Below, piece by piece: positions 46,234-58,231 of a stretch of DNA of 64,000 nt (its first letter is position 1; the number at the start of each line of letters is the position of its first letter). A program made the translations under genes and the position numbers. The stretch is from Symsagittifera roscoffensis (Eukaryota; Xenacoelomorpha; Acoela; Convolutidae). Below the pieces are notes generated by a model. That model was not told the origin of the DNA, searched no databases, and saw only the letters and a program-made list of their open reading frames with translations. The stretch spans positions 32,630,189 through 32,694,188 of the forward strand of contig NC_087068.1 of assembly GCF_963678635.1 (NCBI RefSeq), read 5' to 3'.

Positions 46234-46617
46234 TTGACCATGTCATTCACCAGGTTTGCACGAGCTCGGTTATTATGCAACCATCTTTTCAGTACTTTTA
46301 CAGTGCTATATCTCTATCAACCGTTTCTTCAAGCTGGGCAGAATGCACATCTTGAGCCAAACCCAGATCGTCTTGTTTTTTCTTTAGATACTCGATATCC
46401 CATTTCTGATCAACATTTTCAAGTTTATCACATTAATTTTCATAAAGTAGGTATTAAACAATCAAGTGATTAGGTGATCAAGTAAAATAGATTAAAAATT
46501 CACTATTTTCAAAGTTTGTTGACCTTTTTTTAGGTTGAACAAGCTGAGTTCCGAGCACTTCGAGATAACTATAAAGACCCCATTCTTACAAACTTCTATG
46601 CGCAGGCAAACTTCTGA
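46234..46617 (+). CDS. Putative pair of 3' coding exons, unidentified
   Basis: An open frame running to 46,446 ends in a phase-0 donor (AAA|GTAGGT). An 87-bp intron ends CTTTTTTTAG at 46,533, and a 28-codon exon (46,534-46,617) starts in phase 0 and ends NFYAQANF-stop. The first exon contains NAHLEPNPDRLVFSLDTRYP, faintly like the C-terminal His/Arg region of 2-oxoglutarate dioxygenases of the PhyH type (H...N....R.S.D.RY). The start and earlier exons are not found; the frame has no convincing ATG except internal ones. Phase match and acceptor quality are the main support. Confidence 0.3.
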
Positions 46618-47730
46618 AAACACTGGTCAAAAATGCTGTTTCTGGACACCTTCTGGACAGAAGAACTGTTTTTTTTAATTCAAAATTAGTACAAGTTGAC
46701 TCCAAAGGAGAAAAATGTTAGGATGGTTGGCTGAAATTTATTGGCTTAAAAAACACCAGAGGTAACCTTTGTTTGGCGAGGTGGTCGAATCCCTGAGATG
46801 GAAATTTTTTTGAGCTTAGCATATCGCTAGATTTCCGGTGAAAAGCTAATAAAATTATATTATTGTAACAGACTTCGTTTTTGTAGAAAAAAAAACATTC
46901 TCCATCTACAGAGGTCATCCCGCTAGGTCATGAATGCCCCGAAACATTTTGGAACTAAGTTCAAAGATTCTATACAAGTATACAAGCACAAATCTTCACC
47001 TTCTTTTATTTAAGTAGAAAAGATATGTGCAAAATTATCATTTCAAGTTATTTCTGACTAATCCAACTCGTCTTAAGGACTTTGCGGAATCTCAAAAAAC
47101 TCAACCCATTGATGGCAGGTGCAGATCTAGGATTGGAGTTAGAAAGAATTTCCAAAAATTTTGGCGAACTTTTGTTAAAGATAGAAACCAAATTGATACT
47201 TGGAGTTCAAACTTTGGAAAAAAAGGTCAAAAATGTCGTGTTTGGGGGCTTTTTGGAGATATTGACAAGGAGTACCAAAGGGGGACCGGGTCATGATATG
47301 TTTATTCCGTTTTTTGATCGTTACTTTGAAGGCGATTTGTTAAATGCTGGTAAAACTTGCATGAGATAACTTTTTAACAAGTGAGTTTTACCAAAACATG
47401 ATTCAGTATATTCGAGCATATTTAATGTTCTGTTTTTCCTTATAAGCCTTGTTCGTAGTTGAGCCGGCCCAGCTGTTTCACAAAGTAATCGGAGCATAAC
47501 TTTCCAGCTTTTTCAACCGGAAAAAGACATGAGCTTTTTGAATCATTTTGTTTCGGTAGCAGCTGCTATGGTCTTTATTTTTTCACTGTTCGTCGAGTTT
47601 TCGTTCAAGTTGGTGAAAACTAAAGATTACAAAATCAATTTATTATCCTGCTAACTTAGTTACTGCTTGCGCTTTTCAAGTTTGACTTTTAATAGTAGTT
47701 TATCAAAAATTAGACTGACTGTAGCTGAAA
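46618..47730. other. Repeat-like stretch related to 60.4-61.7 kb, no gene recognised
   Basis: Words such as GTGGTCGAATCCCTGAGA (46,782) and GCAGATCTAGGATT (47,120) recur in altered form at 61,650 (GGTCGAATCCCTGATAAG) and 61,352 (GCGGATCTAGGATT). Open frames of 89 and 95 codons at 47,027-47,369 overlap each other and have no known motif. Confidence 0.5.
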
Positions 47731-48762
47731 ATGGGACTGCTCAAGCTCAATACAGTGGCAGGTAATTTTTTTCCACTTAAAGCATGCATTCGTCGGAATT
47801 CTTAATCAACATGATTGTACTCGCAAGTTTTTTTTGTTGGGGGGGAGTTATATTCAATGATTGAGCTTTTTAATTTTTTTGGCAAAATCTAGGTTTTTTG
47901 TCTCAGAGTTTTGGGGCTATAATAAAAGTATCACGTTTTTTCAACGAGGAATAAGTTTTATAAATACTGAAGTTTATTGATTTTTTTAGTTAGCGTGTTT
48001 CAATCTGCTTTAGTTTTCTGCCTGCTGATTTTTTTCATTGATCTTCAACAATGTTCCGGATCTGAAACGACAGCCGCATCCACCGAGTCAGTGATGATGC
48101 CTTCGAACAGCGTGAACAGCCGACACGCTCAGGCAGTCGGCTACGAGATAGAAGATGTGGCCGACGACACTGCCGACTACTGTCTCAAGATAAAAGAAGA
48201 GGCGAACAAAACGTACATTGAAGCCGACGATGCTAAAGCCGAATTCGGACTCTCCGACGATGTCTCGGAGCAAGAGGCGTCCGATTACTACAACTACGCG
48301 ATGCGAGAAGCGGTAAAGATTATGGAACTCGCCGATGAGTGTGTTTCGGCAATGATGTATGCAGTGAGCAAAGACGGCAACCTCGTCGTCAAATCGGAGT
48401 CCTTGGCGATGACCGTCGATGACCCGAACGCCAACTTGACCGAAGTTAAGTTCACGATCGACGACATCCGAATGGACATCTCAGTGTACCAAATGAATAT
48501 TACAATATGGGCTCACGAGTTCACAGAGCGTGCCGACAACATAGTGGCCGCTCTTCGGGACGCAATGCAGGAGATCTCGGAGGAGGAGGGGGCTTCGGCG
48601 GAGGCACTGGACGATGCTAAGGATACAAAGAATGAGATCAAATACTACACGGAAGGCATAATCGAATATGCAGAAGATATGAAAGACGACGGGGATGAAT
48701 CATTCGAAGACATGAATGAAGACTTGGATGACCTCGCTGCTAATCTGAAAATGATCATGTAA
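47731..48762 (+). CDS. Secreted acidic glycoprotein, orphan, two exons
   Basis: Exon 1 (47,731-47,761) supplies ATG and ten codons and ends GCAG|GTAATT. The intron (47,762-47,989) ends TTTTTTTAG, and exon 2 runs 47,990-48,762, giving 267 residues. The single-exon frame has no ATG near its start, and splicing yields a clean signal peptide (hydrophobic residues about 10-29, VSVFQSALVFCLLIFFI, cleavage likely near CSG-S at 32-35). The mature part is very acidic, alanine-rich and probably all-helical or coiled-coil. It has two cysteines (75, 128) and three N-glycosylation sites (NKT 83, NLT 159, NIT 180). No transmembrane segment follows the signal. No family was recognised. GC-rich codon use matches the DDAH exons and supports a live gene. 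An AATAAA follows at 48,913. Confidence 0.85.
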
Positions 48763-48912
48763 ACTAGCTGAATTATTTATATGCACTAACCATACCCAAT
48801 TACTTAAATATCACCAAAGGTAATCAACATATTAGATACATAATCAATATATTACTTAATTATAATGAAATCGGGGATTTTACTATTCGATACTCTGGGG
48901 GTGTTATATTGA

Positions 48913-48918
48913 AATAAA
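48913..48918 (+). terminator. Poly-A signal AATAAA
   Basis: Canonical hexamer about 150 bp after the stop codon of the secreted protein gene. Confidence 0.6.
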
Positions 48919-48919
48919 T

Positions 48920-50324
48920 GGTATATTTTCAGTTTTTTAACTGCACGCCCAATTAATGAGGAACCATAAATTATCTGTTTTATGTCACACCAAAAATATT
49001 CTGTAATTTCCTGACACAAAGAAAAACTTTTCACGTTTGAGCTAGACTTTTGGAGATGAACATTCTACAGAATTGAAAGAACAAATCAAGAAACAGCTAA
49101 TCAATTGAAAAAGGCTGCAAGTAGCCAAAGCATCAAAACATTGATTTTTGATCATACGTTAGATTCAAAAAGAATCTCAAACTCTGTAATGCAAAACGGT
49201 TTTTTATTTGTTTTCGTCGTCTTCCAGGTAGGCCACAAATTACCTTGCCAAATTATTGCAAAAAATCCACGATTTGTTGCTTTTTACAGCTCCCCAATTT
49301 CAACTAACGCCCGTTAAAGTCGACAAAAAAACTTGCTCGTCTTGATTAACTAATTTTGATTGTCAACTTATGTTTCACTTATCTGTAAAAAATGTCTAAA
49401 AAAATTGTTTCTCCACAAATCAATTGCAATTGTTTGCAACCATTCTTTGAGAACATTCTCAATCAAGCATGGAAATAATTAAAGTAAATCCTAGGCAAAA
49501 ACTGTAAATACATACTTATGCTTAGAAAAATTGTCTGAAAAGCCATATGTCTTCATTATTTGATTTCGTTTTTTCTTTTACTTGCGATTCTAACTTCAAA
49601 AAAAGCTGAAAAATCAAAGAAAAAATCTCAACTTTTCAATTTCATTTTTCTTCGCATATCAAACATAAAACTACCTGTTTTGAAAGCATATTATAGCCTG
49701 CATGGCACTACGTTAAATAAATGAAACAAAACACTGGTTTACTTCCAGATGCGAATAGGACAAGTCGTACAATTCCATACACATAGTTTTTGGAAAAAAA
49801 GCTGGTCAAACAAGTTACATATAATTTTTCAAAAATCACTGTATTCGTAAATAAAACTTTGTTTTGTTTTTGCGTAAATATCGTTGCAATGTCCCAAGAG
49901 GCTTGTTCATTGAAAAAAATTGCCATGAAGTTTCCATGCATCGGCAAAACATGAAACGAACCAAAAATTTAATTCATCAGCTGGAAAAAATAATACATTA
50001 GCTGGAAATTTAGCTGGCCTCACTTCTGTTTGGAACAATTCGGTGGGCGGGATAAATAGCCAAGAGTAAAAATTGCGCGTTGCATTTTCAGCATCAAATA
50101 TAAAACGAGCAGTTTAGGTGGTACGTGTAGGGTGTGCATTTTCGGCGAGGCCCACGAACATCCAGGGATCAATCTCTTGAGAGAAAAATCTTTTGACAAT
50201 TAGTCTGAATACAAAAACCACCCCTAGCATTTACATTCTTTGATTTTTAAATACTTGGATTAATTATCGGAAAAAGTTATACTGCTAGCAGCTCTGACCA
50301 ATTTTCACAAAAAAGTTAAAGCTG
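48920..50324. other. AT-rich stretch, little recognised
   Basis: Only a fragment of the palindrome family (GTCGTACAATTCCATACAC near 49,765) is seen. No gene is supported. Confidence 0.5.
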
Positions 50325-50700
50325 TCCCAAATCATCCCCCCACGCCATAAATCATCCCACCACGCCATATAAAATTCAAATTGATAAACTTCGCTCCTTG
50401 TAACAAATCAATTTTGGCAAATAAGCTTCCTTCAACCAATTCGGAACGGATTTCTAATACGCGTTAATGGCGCGTAATATTTCCCGCGTTTAATTGTCTC
50501 AATATTGTCAAAATGGCAATCTTTAAACCCCCATAACTTTACGTAAGCAAATTTTTCAAATTTAAGCTCAGGACAACAATTTTGATTGATATAAAAAAAC
50601 CCGTCAAAAGTGGCTAGTTAAAAAGTCGAAAATTGTCTGACGAAAAAAACAACCCCGCGAGCACAATTATTTCGTTACTTTCTTGGCCATTTGAAAGGTT
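50325..50700. repeat. Dispersed repeat family R2, copy 2
   Basis: Shares CCCCCACGCCAT, ATAAGCTTCCTTCAACCAAT, CAAAATGGCAATCTTTAAAC and GGCTAGTTAAAAAGTCGAAA with 57,600-57,990 and 58,360-58,745. CACGCCAT occurs twice at its start. Confidence 0.92.
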
Positions 50701-52240
50701 AATTTGTGAACACTATGTTATAATAGCTTTTATAAGATATAAAATCTTCTTGTGTTATTTAATGGTACTTTAATATCAACAAATTGCGGTCTAATTTATA
50801 AAATTAAAATAAAAAAATGAAACAGCTTGCTCTCAAGTCTATAACTGTTTTGCGATGATTTTAAAGTGCTTCTTTAAAGTTAAGTTCAAAAACATCATGC
50901 TGGTTTTTATTTGGTACAAATTTGAATATGATATTGATGTTTTAGTTATTGATTCAAAACTTTGTTGCCGTCACAGTAAAAATGAACAAGGTCATTGGCT
51001 GTTCTTAAATTAAATCTATTAAAAAAACGGGGTTGTGCCATGAACAACAGTCCATGCCATAACCGTGTTATTTCTAAGATGTATTTTTACTTCCACAGCC
51101 AGCGATCTGGGCTAAAGGCTACAGTAGCAACAGCAAGTAATAACATCATTTACTGAAAGTCTAAAATCCGTTTCAGATGATTTCAAAAAAATTGTTTTGT
51201 TATGTTTTGTTCTTTCCTCCTGGGGGAAATTGCGTTCTCACAGAATGTCAACAAGTTACGTAGAATGGGAGATGAACCAGAGTAAGTTTATGATTTTAAA
51301 TTTCGTACTAAATTTCGCAAAGCTATACCCAACACTTGGAAAGATCTTCGATATCACTTTTTTATTCCTTTTCTGATTTCTATTCTTACAAAGGTTTCTT
51401 TTCTGATAATTTGCAAATAAATTCTCACTTATCTGATTTTATGATATATTATCGAGAAAGGATTTTGTTAACTAATTCCTCCAGTTGCAAAAGGGGTCCA
51501 ATTCCGTACAATTTAAAAAGTCGTATATGCTTAACTGTTCATTTTTTAGAGGGTGCAGTTCGTTCTAAGTTAGCATAGGGGGAAGGAAATAGTTACCAAG
51601 ATGCTTGATAAAATTTCGAATATAGAAAATGCAGCTCAGCAATATCAAAGGGTAATTGGTTGCGTTGCACAAATTGACACCTAGAATAGATTTCAGCTTC
51701 TTTTTATCGAGACTTTTTTGTGGGTCCAATAGTGACACCTTCTTGCGGCAAAACAGACAAGTCCAAAAAGTCACCGCAAATGGCACTAAAACACCTTCCC
51801 GTGTTTAGGAGCGCGTAAAACGCGCTCAAACTGTGTTTTTGGTGGAGGAGCGTCAAAAACCGGCTGGTCTGCTCTGCCTATTTTTTTATCCTCCTTTTAC
51901 GTGCCCGCAATCAAGCAAGTGTATGGTATCACATTTCTGGATGGATCCACCTAAAATGTAGTGGACTCGCAAATTTCAAACAACATCATAAAAACATTTA
52001 CTACTAGTACGAATAAAAAAAAACCTGCCCCTACCAGTAAACGATATGCCTAAAAGGCCAAAAAACACGGCTAAAAGACGAGGACGAGCACCCGAAACTG
52101 TTGTATTTATTGTGTTTATGTGTGAAAACAAAATCCATGTCGCGGTTTTTTAAGAGACAAAAGCTTCTTAAAAACCGCACCCCCTCGCTAGGCTCAAATT
52201 CAGTATAGTCCTCGAGAGGTAGGTGGAGTACTTACGGCCA
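50701..52240. other. AT-rich stretch upstream of a LINE, nothing firm
   Basis: Frames of 73-80 codons near 51,336-51,786 have no family motif. Near 51,800 the word GAGCGCGTAAAACGCGCTC is a short palindrome. Confidence 0.45.
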
Positions 52241-52249
52241 TACACAAAA

Positions 52250-53840
52250 CATCTCTCTATGAAGAGTTGCAAACAGAGGAGGACGGGACTTTAGACGCGC
52301 AGTGTCTTAAAAGAATGGCCAACACAAACTTTTACATTCCCCGTGCACTAGCTGCCCAAAAGATTATAAGGCTTCTAATTCTCAGCGTCTTGCTGAAGAA
52401 AACGCAATTTTCATACCAATTCTCTCTGGTATTCAAATATAGCGGAAGATAACTGAAGCGTCTATTTAGGCGCAGAAACTACCGACCCTTACTTCAACCT
52501 TTTGAGCGGAAGATAAATGAAGCAAACGCAATAACCGTTCGGCAATTCAAAATCTTCGTTGCCAGACTTACCCTGAGCATCAATAACCATTCTATTCTTT
52601 TAGAGTTTCAGACCATATTAAAAAGTCTCCCTCTTACGGAAGATACTGCTATTACCGCCGAAAAGAATTTAAACATTTTTTAACAAAGCAAACTGGACAA
52701 GCTCACTGCAAAAATTGAAAAGAAAGTCTCTAAAACTGTTTTTATGAAAAACGTTATTTTTGCAGCAAAACGGTTTTAAGGAGCGCAATTCTAAAGGCGG
52801 CCCGGCGCCATACGCTGGCAGGACACCATCGTTTGTACACTCCTGCCTGAACAGCCAAAACTACAAAAAAAAACTACATAGAAGCGCAATAAAATATGAA
52901 TAGAGAACCTCTCAAACCCCCTTTTAAAAAACTAAAGAATTGATGAAAAAGCAGCAACAGAAAAAGAAAAGAACGGGCAGGAATACCTCCGGAAGTTTAA
53001 TCACCACTGGTCGTCCAGTAAATTTGGAAAGTAAATTGCTCCTTAAATGGAACCAAAACCGTTGCAGGATTTCATTCAACCTCTTTTAATGGCAAAAACT
53101 TATCAGAGGTTAAGCAAATGGCAAAACGTTTTAACGCTCATTACGCGAAACTCAAAATCAAAAAAAAATAACAAACAACAGAGAAAAACCAACACGAAAA
53201 ACAATCGCTTTTAGAAGAGGCAATTAGCTGCTATGAAACAAAAGAGGCAATCAAAGCAGTTAAACCACCAAAAGTGTTAGATCCACCGGCTTTGGGCCCG
53301 ACAGGCTTTGCACGGTACACCTTAAACATCAGTCTCTGTTTTGTTTTGAAGACTGAACTGAAAATGTTTGAATATTTAGTTCATGCTTTTTTTACAAATA
53401 ATCTCCCAAAACCTGAGAATCAACACTGAGAATCATCCACTCACTCCTCCACTTCTGAACTAGAAATACTTGACGATTTTATCAGCAACAGTCTTAACTG
53501 AAAACGCCTACCTGAAAAAAACTGTGGTGGTCACCTTAGATCTGTCCAAAGCATTGGACATGGTCTTCTTTTGCACATTGCAAGAACTTCTTCATGGCAC
53601 CACTGTACCAGATGTTTCAACTAAATGGCTTGCAAACATTCTGAGGGCAGGCAAGCCAAAACGCAATTGTCTTCATGCAGGATCGTACGAGAAGACATTC
53701 TCCAGGGCTCTGTTCTCTCGTCCACTCTTTTCAATTTCTACGTGAATGCACCCCTCTCTCTTCCAGAACTCAAAGTTCAATCTTACGCCAATAATTTTAA
53801 ACCTTTAGTCCTTTCACGCGACACAAAACAAAGCCTCTGA
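52250..53840 (+). pseudogene. Non-LTR retrotransposon, decayed
   Basis: Near 53,240 the frame has EAIKAVKPPKV, then ALGPTGFARY, matching the LINE motif for template binding (I....SKA.GPDGI...). At 53,520 TVVVTLDLSKALDMV matches the catalytic A box (.LDLSKAFDTV). At 53,697 LQGSVLSSTLFNFYVN matches GVPQGSVLSPLLFNIYIN. At 53,782 SYANNF stands at SYADDF. Both catalytic Asp of the YADD box are therefore Asn, and a frame change lies between the A box and the GVPQG box. Upstream frames from 52,267 may be the element's earlier protein, but no endonuclease motif was seen. Confidence 0.85.
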
Positions 53841-55125
53841 CGCTTAAAGTAAGTATTCTAGCAAACTGCACAAGTTTTTTTTTACAAGCAGACAACTCGC
53901 GAATTTTCCTCTGAAAGCGCTCTGTATGTTTTTTATGTCGCATTGTAAAGAGTTTAACTCTGTTCCGCTTCTGTTTTTAATGTGCAAAATACAATGTGCG
54001 AAACGCTTTGTGCAAAAACTTCAGCCGGTTACAATGCGCAAAACACTTCTGCCGATCGTAAGGCATCCCAAGCACTGCAAATGCACAGCAAGCAAATCCA
54101 TGCGCAAAATATTGGCCCTGAAGCAGGCAAAGCCATGCACAAGATACCGGCCTTTGACAAAGATGCGCCGCAAGATATCAGCGCATCTTTATCCAGTTTG
54201 GTCTCAAGCGGCGAGTGGTACGTCCATGGATATAAAGCAAATAGTACAAATTGCAAATCTGCAGATAGTGACTTGATGTATCAAGATGAGGCCAATTAAC
54301 CACCAATATGCAGAGTGCAAACATCCTAGCCTTAAAACCTACCAAAATTTCCTTGCCTCACATTTCGTCTTCTCGACAGCCCCTCTACGAATTCGTGAAC
54401 ATCTTAAACTCATTAAAGAGGGATTTGTACAACTTTTTACTAGTAGCAAATGATTGTGACTCTTTCAACGAGTTTAACCACCTAAAAGCTTTCATAAGCA
54501 GCAATTTTCCAACTCTTGTAGAAAAATACACACAAATCGAGTGCAAAAGCAGTAGACATTCCCCGCCCCCCAAGTCTCCCTTAAGAACCCCAAATTTTTC
54601 AAAAACTTAACAGACCCTCCCATTCTCAAATGGGTCCAGCCTCGATCAAATAAGAATTGAAACTAGTTACAGTCCCTACTTAAAAACTTTTAATAAAAAA
54701 CCAAAAAACCCTCCTAGCTGTCCCTTCAGCCCTCCTCCCCAAACTGCTTTACACTTATTAAATTGTTTCAAAATTAGTACAAAACTGACCTCAATAGATT
54801 GTGGCTTCGGCCGATGGAGGTCACAAAAATCCTTTAACTCGGAGACAGCATGCCACAGGCCCAAAACAACGGGTTATTAACAGCAACGAAAAAAAAACAG
54901 TTTTTTTTTTTGGTTTTGGTGGAAGAAAAACACTTAAAATTGAAGAAACGAGAGAAGTACTCTCAGGATTGCTTCTTAACCGTAAATTTTCTAATAACTT
55001 ACTTGGCGAAAGATGCGCAAAAGGAACCTCAAGGGGATGGATGTGTTACACATGTTTTGCGAGGATTTTTGGCTAGCTTCTCAGCATTAGGAGGCCAAAC
55101 TATGCGTTTCGTGAACTAAGTGCAT
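53841..55125 (+). other. Possible LINE 3' region with unassigned frames
   Basis: Overlapping frames at 53,926-54,299 (105-116 codons) and a 100-codon frame at 54,308-54,610 contain YEFVNILNSLKRDLYNFLL and SSNFPTLVEKYTQI, which look protein-like but match no family I know. A further pair of frames at 54,801-55,119 overlaps. Their position after the RT suggests the LINE's 3' part or a neighbouring decayed element. Confidence 0.35.
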
Positions 55126-55129
55126 TCCG

Positions 55130-57100
55130 CAAAAAGACGAAACAAGATTTGTTGCGGAATCTGTAACATTGTTACATTTCCTTCATCTTCTGCTTTTTTG
55201 GATTCTCAAACACAAAACTAAATCACTTTACCGCTCAAAATTGTTCCAAAAAACAACATTATTCGCTGACTACGGAACAGTGGTAGAATCCTCAAATAGG
55301 TGGTAACTTAACGGTATAGCAGAATTGAGCTGTTGCGGAATCCGCAAATGTAAGCGAAAGTTAAAAAATGTTAGTGAAAACCGCCAATTGTAAGCGGAAT
55401 TCGCTTTTTGTTTGCGGATTCGCTAAGCATATGTATACCTTGAAATTACATTTTAAAATTAAATCAAATTTTGTGGGCCATCACCAAGTCTGTCCAACAG
55501 TTCAACCTCCTTTACTGCCATTAGTTTGAACTCATCAGTTTAATTTCAAATACTGAAACACTGAACACTTTTTCGATCTTATATACTGATAGAATGAACA
55601 AATGTCCAATCTGAACGACTGAAACAATGATCACTTTTTTGATTTCATTTTGTGAAAGAATGAATACCTTTTCAACATAAAAAACTGAAAAAATGAAAAC
55701 AAACTGAGGTAAGATTTTTCATGGGTTAAAATGCTGAATTATTAATATTTTTCATTTAATTCAAAGTGTTATTCCCATTTTTAGCTAAATAAGGACTTAA
55801 GATTTGTTATTGATTTCCACTTACAGCACTTAAATCCTTGCTTTTAAATTCCTCATTTGCTAGATAACAATTCTAGCTTTAGCTCTTAATTGTTCAAGCA
55901 AGAACTGGTTCAGTTAAGTATTACAAACAAAACTACGATCCACTTAAATTTTTTTGATTCTGCCATCATTTGCGGAATCCGGAACAACTAGCTATTGCGG
56001 AATCTGGAACAACTCGATCGTTGCGGAATTCGCGACAAAACATAAAAGCCGTCAAATTTCACGTTACAATTAATTGTACGCGGAATTCATGGAAATAATG
56101 TGAATGGAATAAACTTACATTTTGGAACATAATCAAACAGTTGTCTCTAAAATCCAGGAACATACAGACACCAAATTGTGCGCCTATCCAGTGCACATTT
56201 TGGCCCGTGATTAGATAATCTCTTCCAATAGTCTGTTTTTTTTTCTTATTGTTTCCAGGACTTCCAAAGCATACCTGTAAAAATAACGCTGTATCTAAAC
56301 GCGCGTCCCGAGATATCACTCTGAGTCATTGTTGTTCAATTTGACGTCAATCGAATCAGTTGCGCTCTTGAACTGGTCAAACCATTCAAGACAGTTCAGT
56401 GGGTAACTACACATTATGACGTTCTTCTAAGGCACTCAAATTTCTGGCTTAGAGCCGAATCTTAAATTTTGGAAGGCGTATTGCTTTTAGACAAGGTAAA
56501 CGGGTTATAAAAACTGTTCGTTCAGAGAATTAATGAATGAATTGCGGATGTTGCTATAAATATTTGTTAAAATGAGGTAATGCGTTTGTTGATGGATAAA
56601 GATGAATTTTGACTGCGAAACAGGGCTGCTAATTGAGATAGGCAGTGTAAGCAGTTTTCAAATCGGGGAAGAGATTGACAAGGCCCGGTCTGATTCTTTA
56701 ACCTTTTTTGGTTTTCTGGCCTCAACCTGGCCTTCAACTTTCACGTCTGATTTCTGCTTCAGCAATTTCGCTTTCGCGCTCACTTGAACTCATTCAAAAA
56801 AATTTTGCGCCATGCAAGAATGAAGTTTGATCTAACAAAATCAGTCGGTGAAACAGTCATTCCAGAAATTATGCCTGGCCCCGGATTTCGCAAAATTTAA
56901 ATGCTCCGGATTCGGCAAATTTTGTTGCGGGTTCCACGAATTTGCCTGTCTTTGGAGCGATGTTGAGAGATGCAGTATTTTAGCTATTTGTTCCTGGAGA
57001 CCAAAACAGCAATGAATATCAAATAAAATTAGCAATGTTGCGGCTTCCGCGACAAATCTGTTTTCGGCCTGTTGCGGAATCCGCTTACAATTCACAAAAC
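55130..57100. repeat. Region with recurrent GCGGAATCCGC words
   Basis: The near-palindromic word TTGCGGAATCCGCAA and variants (TTGCGGAATTCGCGAC, TTGCGGAATCTG, GCGGCTTCCGCG) occur about a dozen times, for example at 55,153, 55,331, 55,395, 55,970, 55,994, 56,022, 57,038 and 57,071, spaced irregularly in AT-rich DNA. No gene is recognised. A 61-codon frame at 56,602 and an 87-codon minus frame at 56,841-57,104 have no motif. Confidence 0.8.
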
Positions 57101-57479
57101 ACACAGTTTGGCCCGTAATGTTAATTATTATATCAATGGAAACATTTTAAACTCTCGTAGTGCTAAAAATAAAAAGAAAAAAACGAAAATTGTTTAAGAT
57201 GCAGTCGCGTAGCAGACCGAAGAGGAGTCGCCGCAGCTAAGCGAACTGATAGTGAGATGGGCGACAGTATGGGAGGCTGCCTTATTGCCGACATAATAAA
57301 TTGGATTAGAGGCTGGTGAAATGAATGCATAAATCAAAAATCTGGATTCGCTCTTTTTGCAACCTGGAATGAGCGACAAACAAAAAAGTTGAAAGCTGGC
57401 AGTATTTATATGTTTTTCTTTTACAATAGCAAACTTCATGTGAAAGAATTTTGAATGCTAGAACAAATGTAAAACAAAA

Positions 57480-57990
57480 CTGCTCGTATCAGGGCGAAGC
57501 CCTCAATGTTCCGACTGAATTTTAAAGTTTATAGAACAGTAATAACCTATAAAAATTAAATGTAAAGTATTCAAAAATTTTTAAAAAAATTCAAAAATTT
57601 GAAATTTTAAATAAAAATCATACCCCACACGCCATATAAAGTACAAAAGGATAGATTTCGCTACTTGTAACAAATCAATTATAGCAAATAAGCTTCTTTC
57701 AACTAATTTGGAACGCTTGTTAAGACGGATTAATTCTCCGCTTACGCGTTAATAGCGCGAAATATATTGCGCATTAAATGTCCCAAATTGGCCAAAATGG
57801 CAATCTTCAAACCCCCATAACTTAACGAAAAAGGATCACAAGTGAAAAAATATCTTTTTTAGTTTAAGCTCAGGGCAACAATACCTTTTGAATGATATAA
57901 AAAACTCCGTCAAAAATGGCTAGTTAAAAAGTCGAAATTTGTCTGAAGAAAAAAAAACACCCCGAGCGAGCACAAATATTCTGTTACTTT
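57480..57990. repeat. Dispersed repeat family R2, copy 3
   Basis: Starts CTGCTCGTATCAGGGC and runs to GCACAAATATTCTGTTACTTT. In direct tandem with copy 4 at an offset of about 750 bp. Confidence 0.93.
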
Positions 57991-58231
57991 CGTATCAAAA
58001 ATCGGAACAATTAGGTCTTTTTAGATATGCTTCCTGTCTAAAAACTTAATCTATTCTGAGCTATTTTTGCGCCAAGGAGGCCAATAGAAGACTTTATGGT
58101 TAGACTACCAATAACCTGGTTTAACCTAAAAGACCCAAAAAAGTTCAGCTTTTAAAACTTTTTCGAATTTCAAACTCATACTGACCTTCGTTTAACTGGA
58201 GCGAGTAGTGCAAAAAATGCCTCAAGAAAGA
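57991..58231. other. Spacer between R2 copies
   Basis: Unique AT-rich sequence, no feature seen. Confidence 0.5.

Noticed and set aside
47027-47369. Two overlapping plus-strand frames of 89 and 95 codons just upstream of the secreted protein gene
   Set aside because: They overlap in different frames and lie in a segment related to the 60-61.7 kb repeat. No domain or splice evidence.
49105-49317. 70-codon frame after the secreted protein gene
   Set aside because: No ATG at its start, no motif, and it begins after the likely poly-A site of the gene.
57194-57439. Minus-strand 81-codon frame with FISPASNPIYYVG, like the NPxxY end of GPCR helix 7
   Set aside because: The preceding residues are not a hydrophobic helix, no other receptor segment is nearby and no splice sites frame it. 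A short motif match by chance is likelier.
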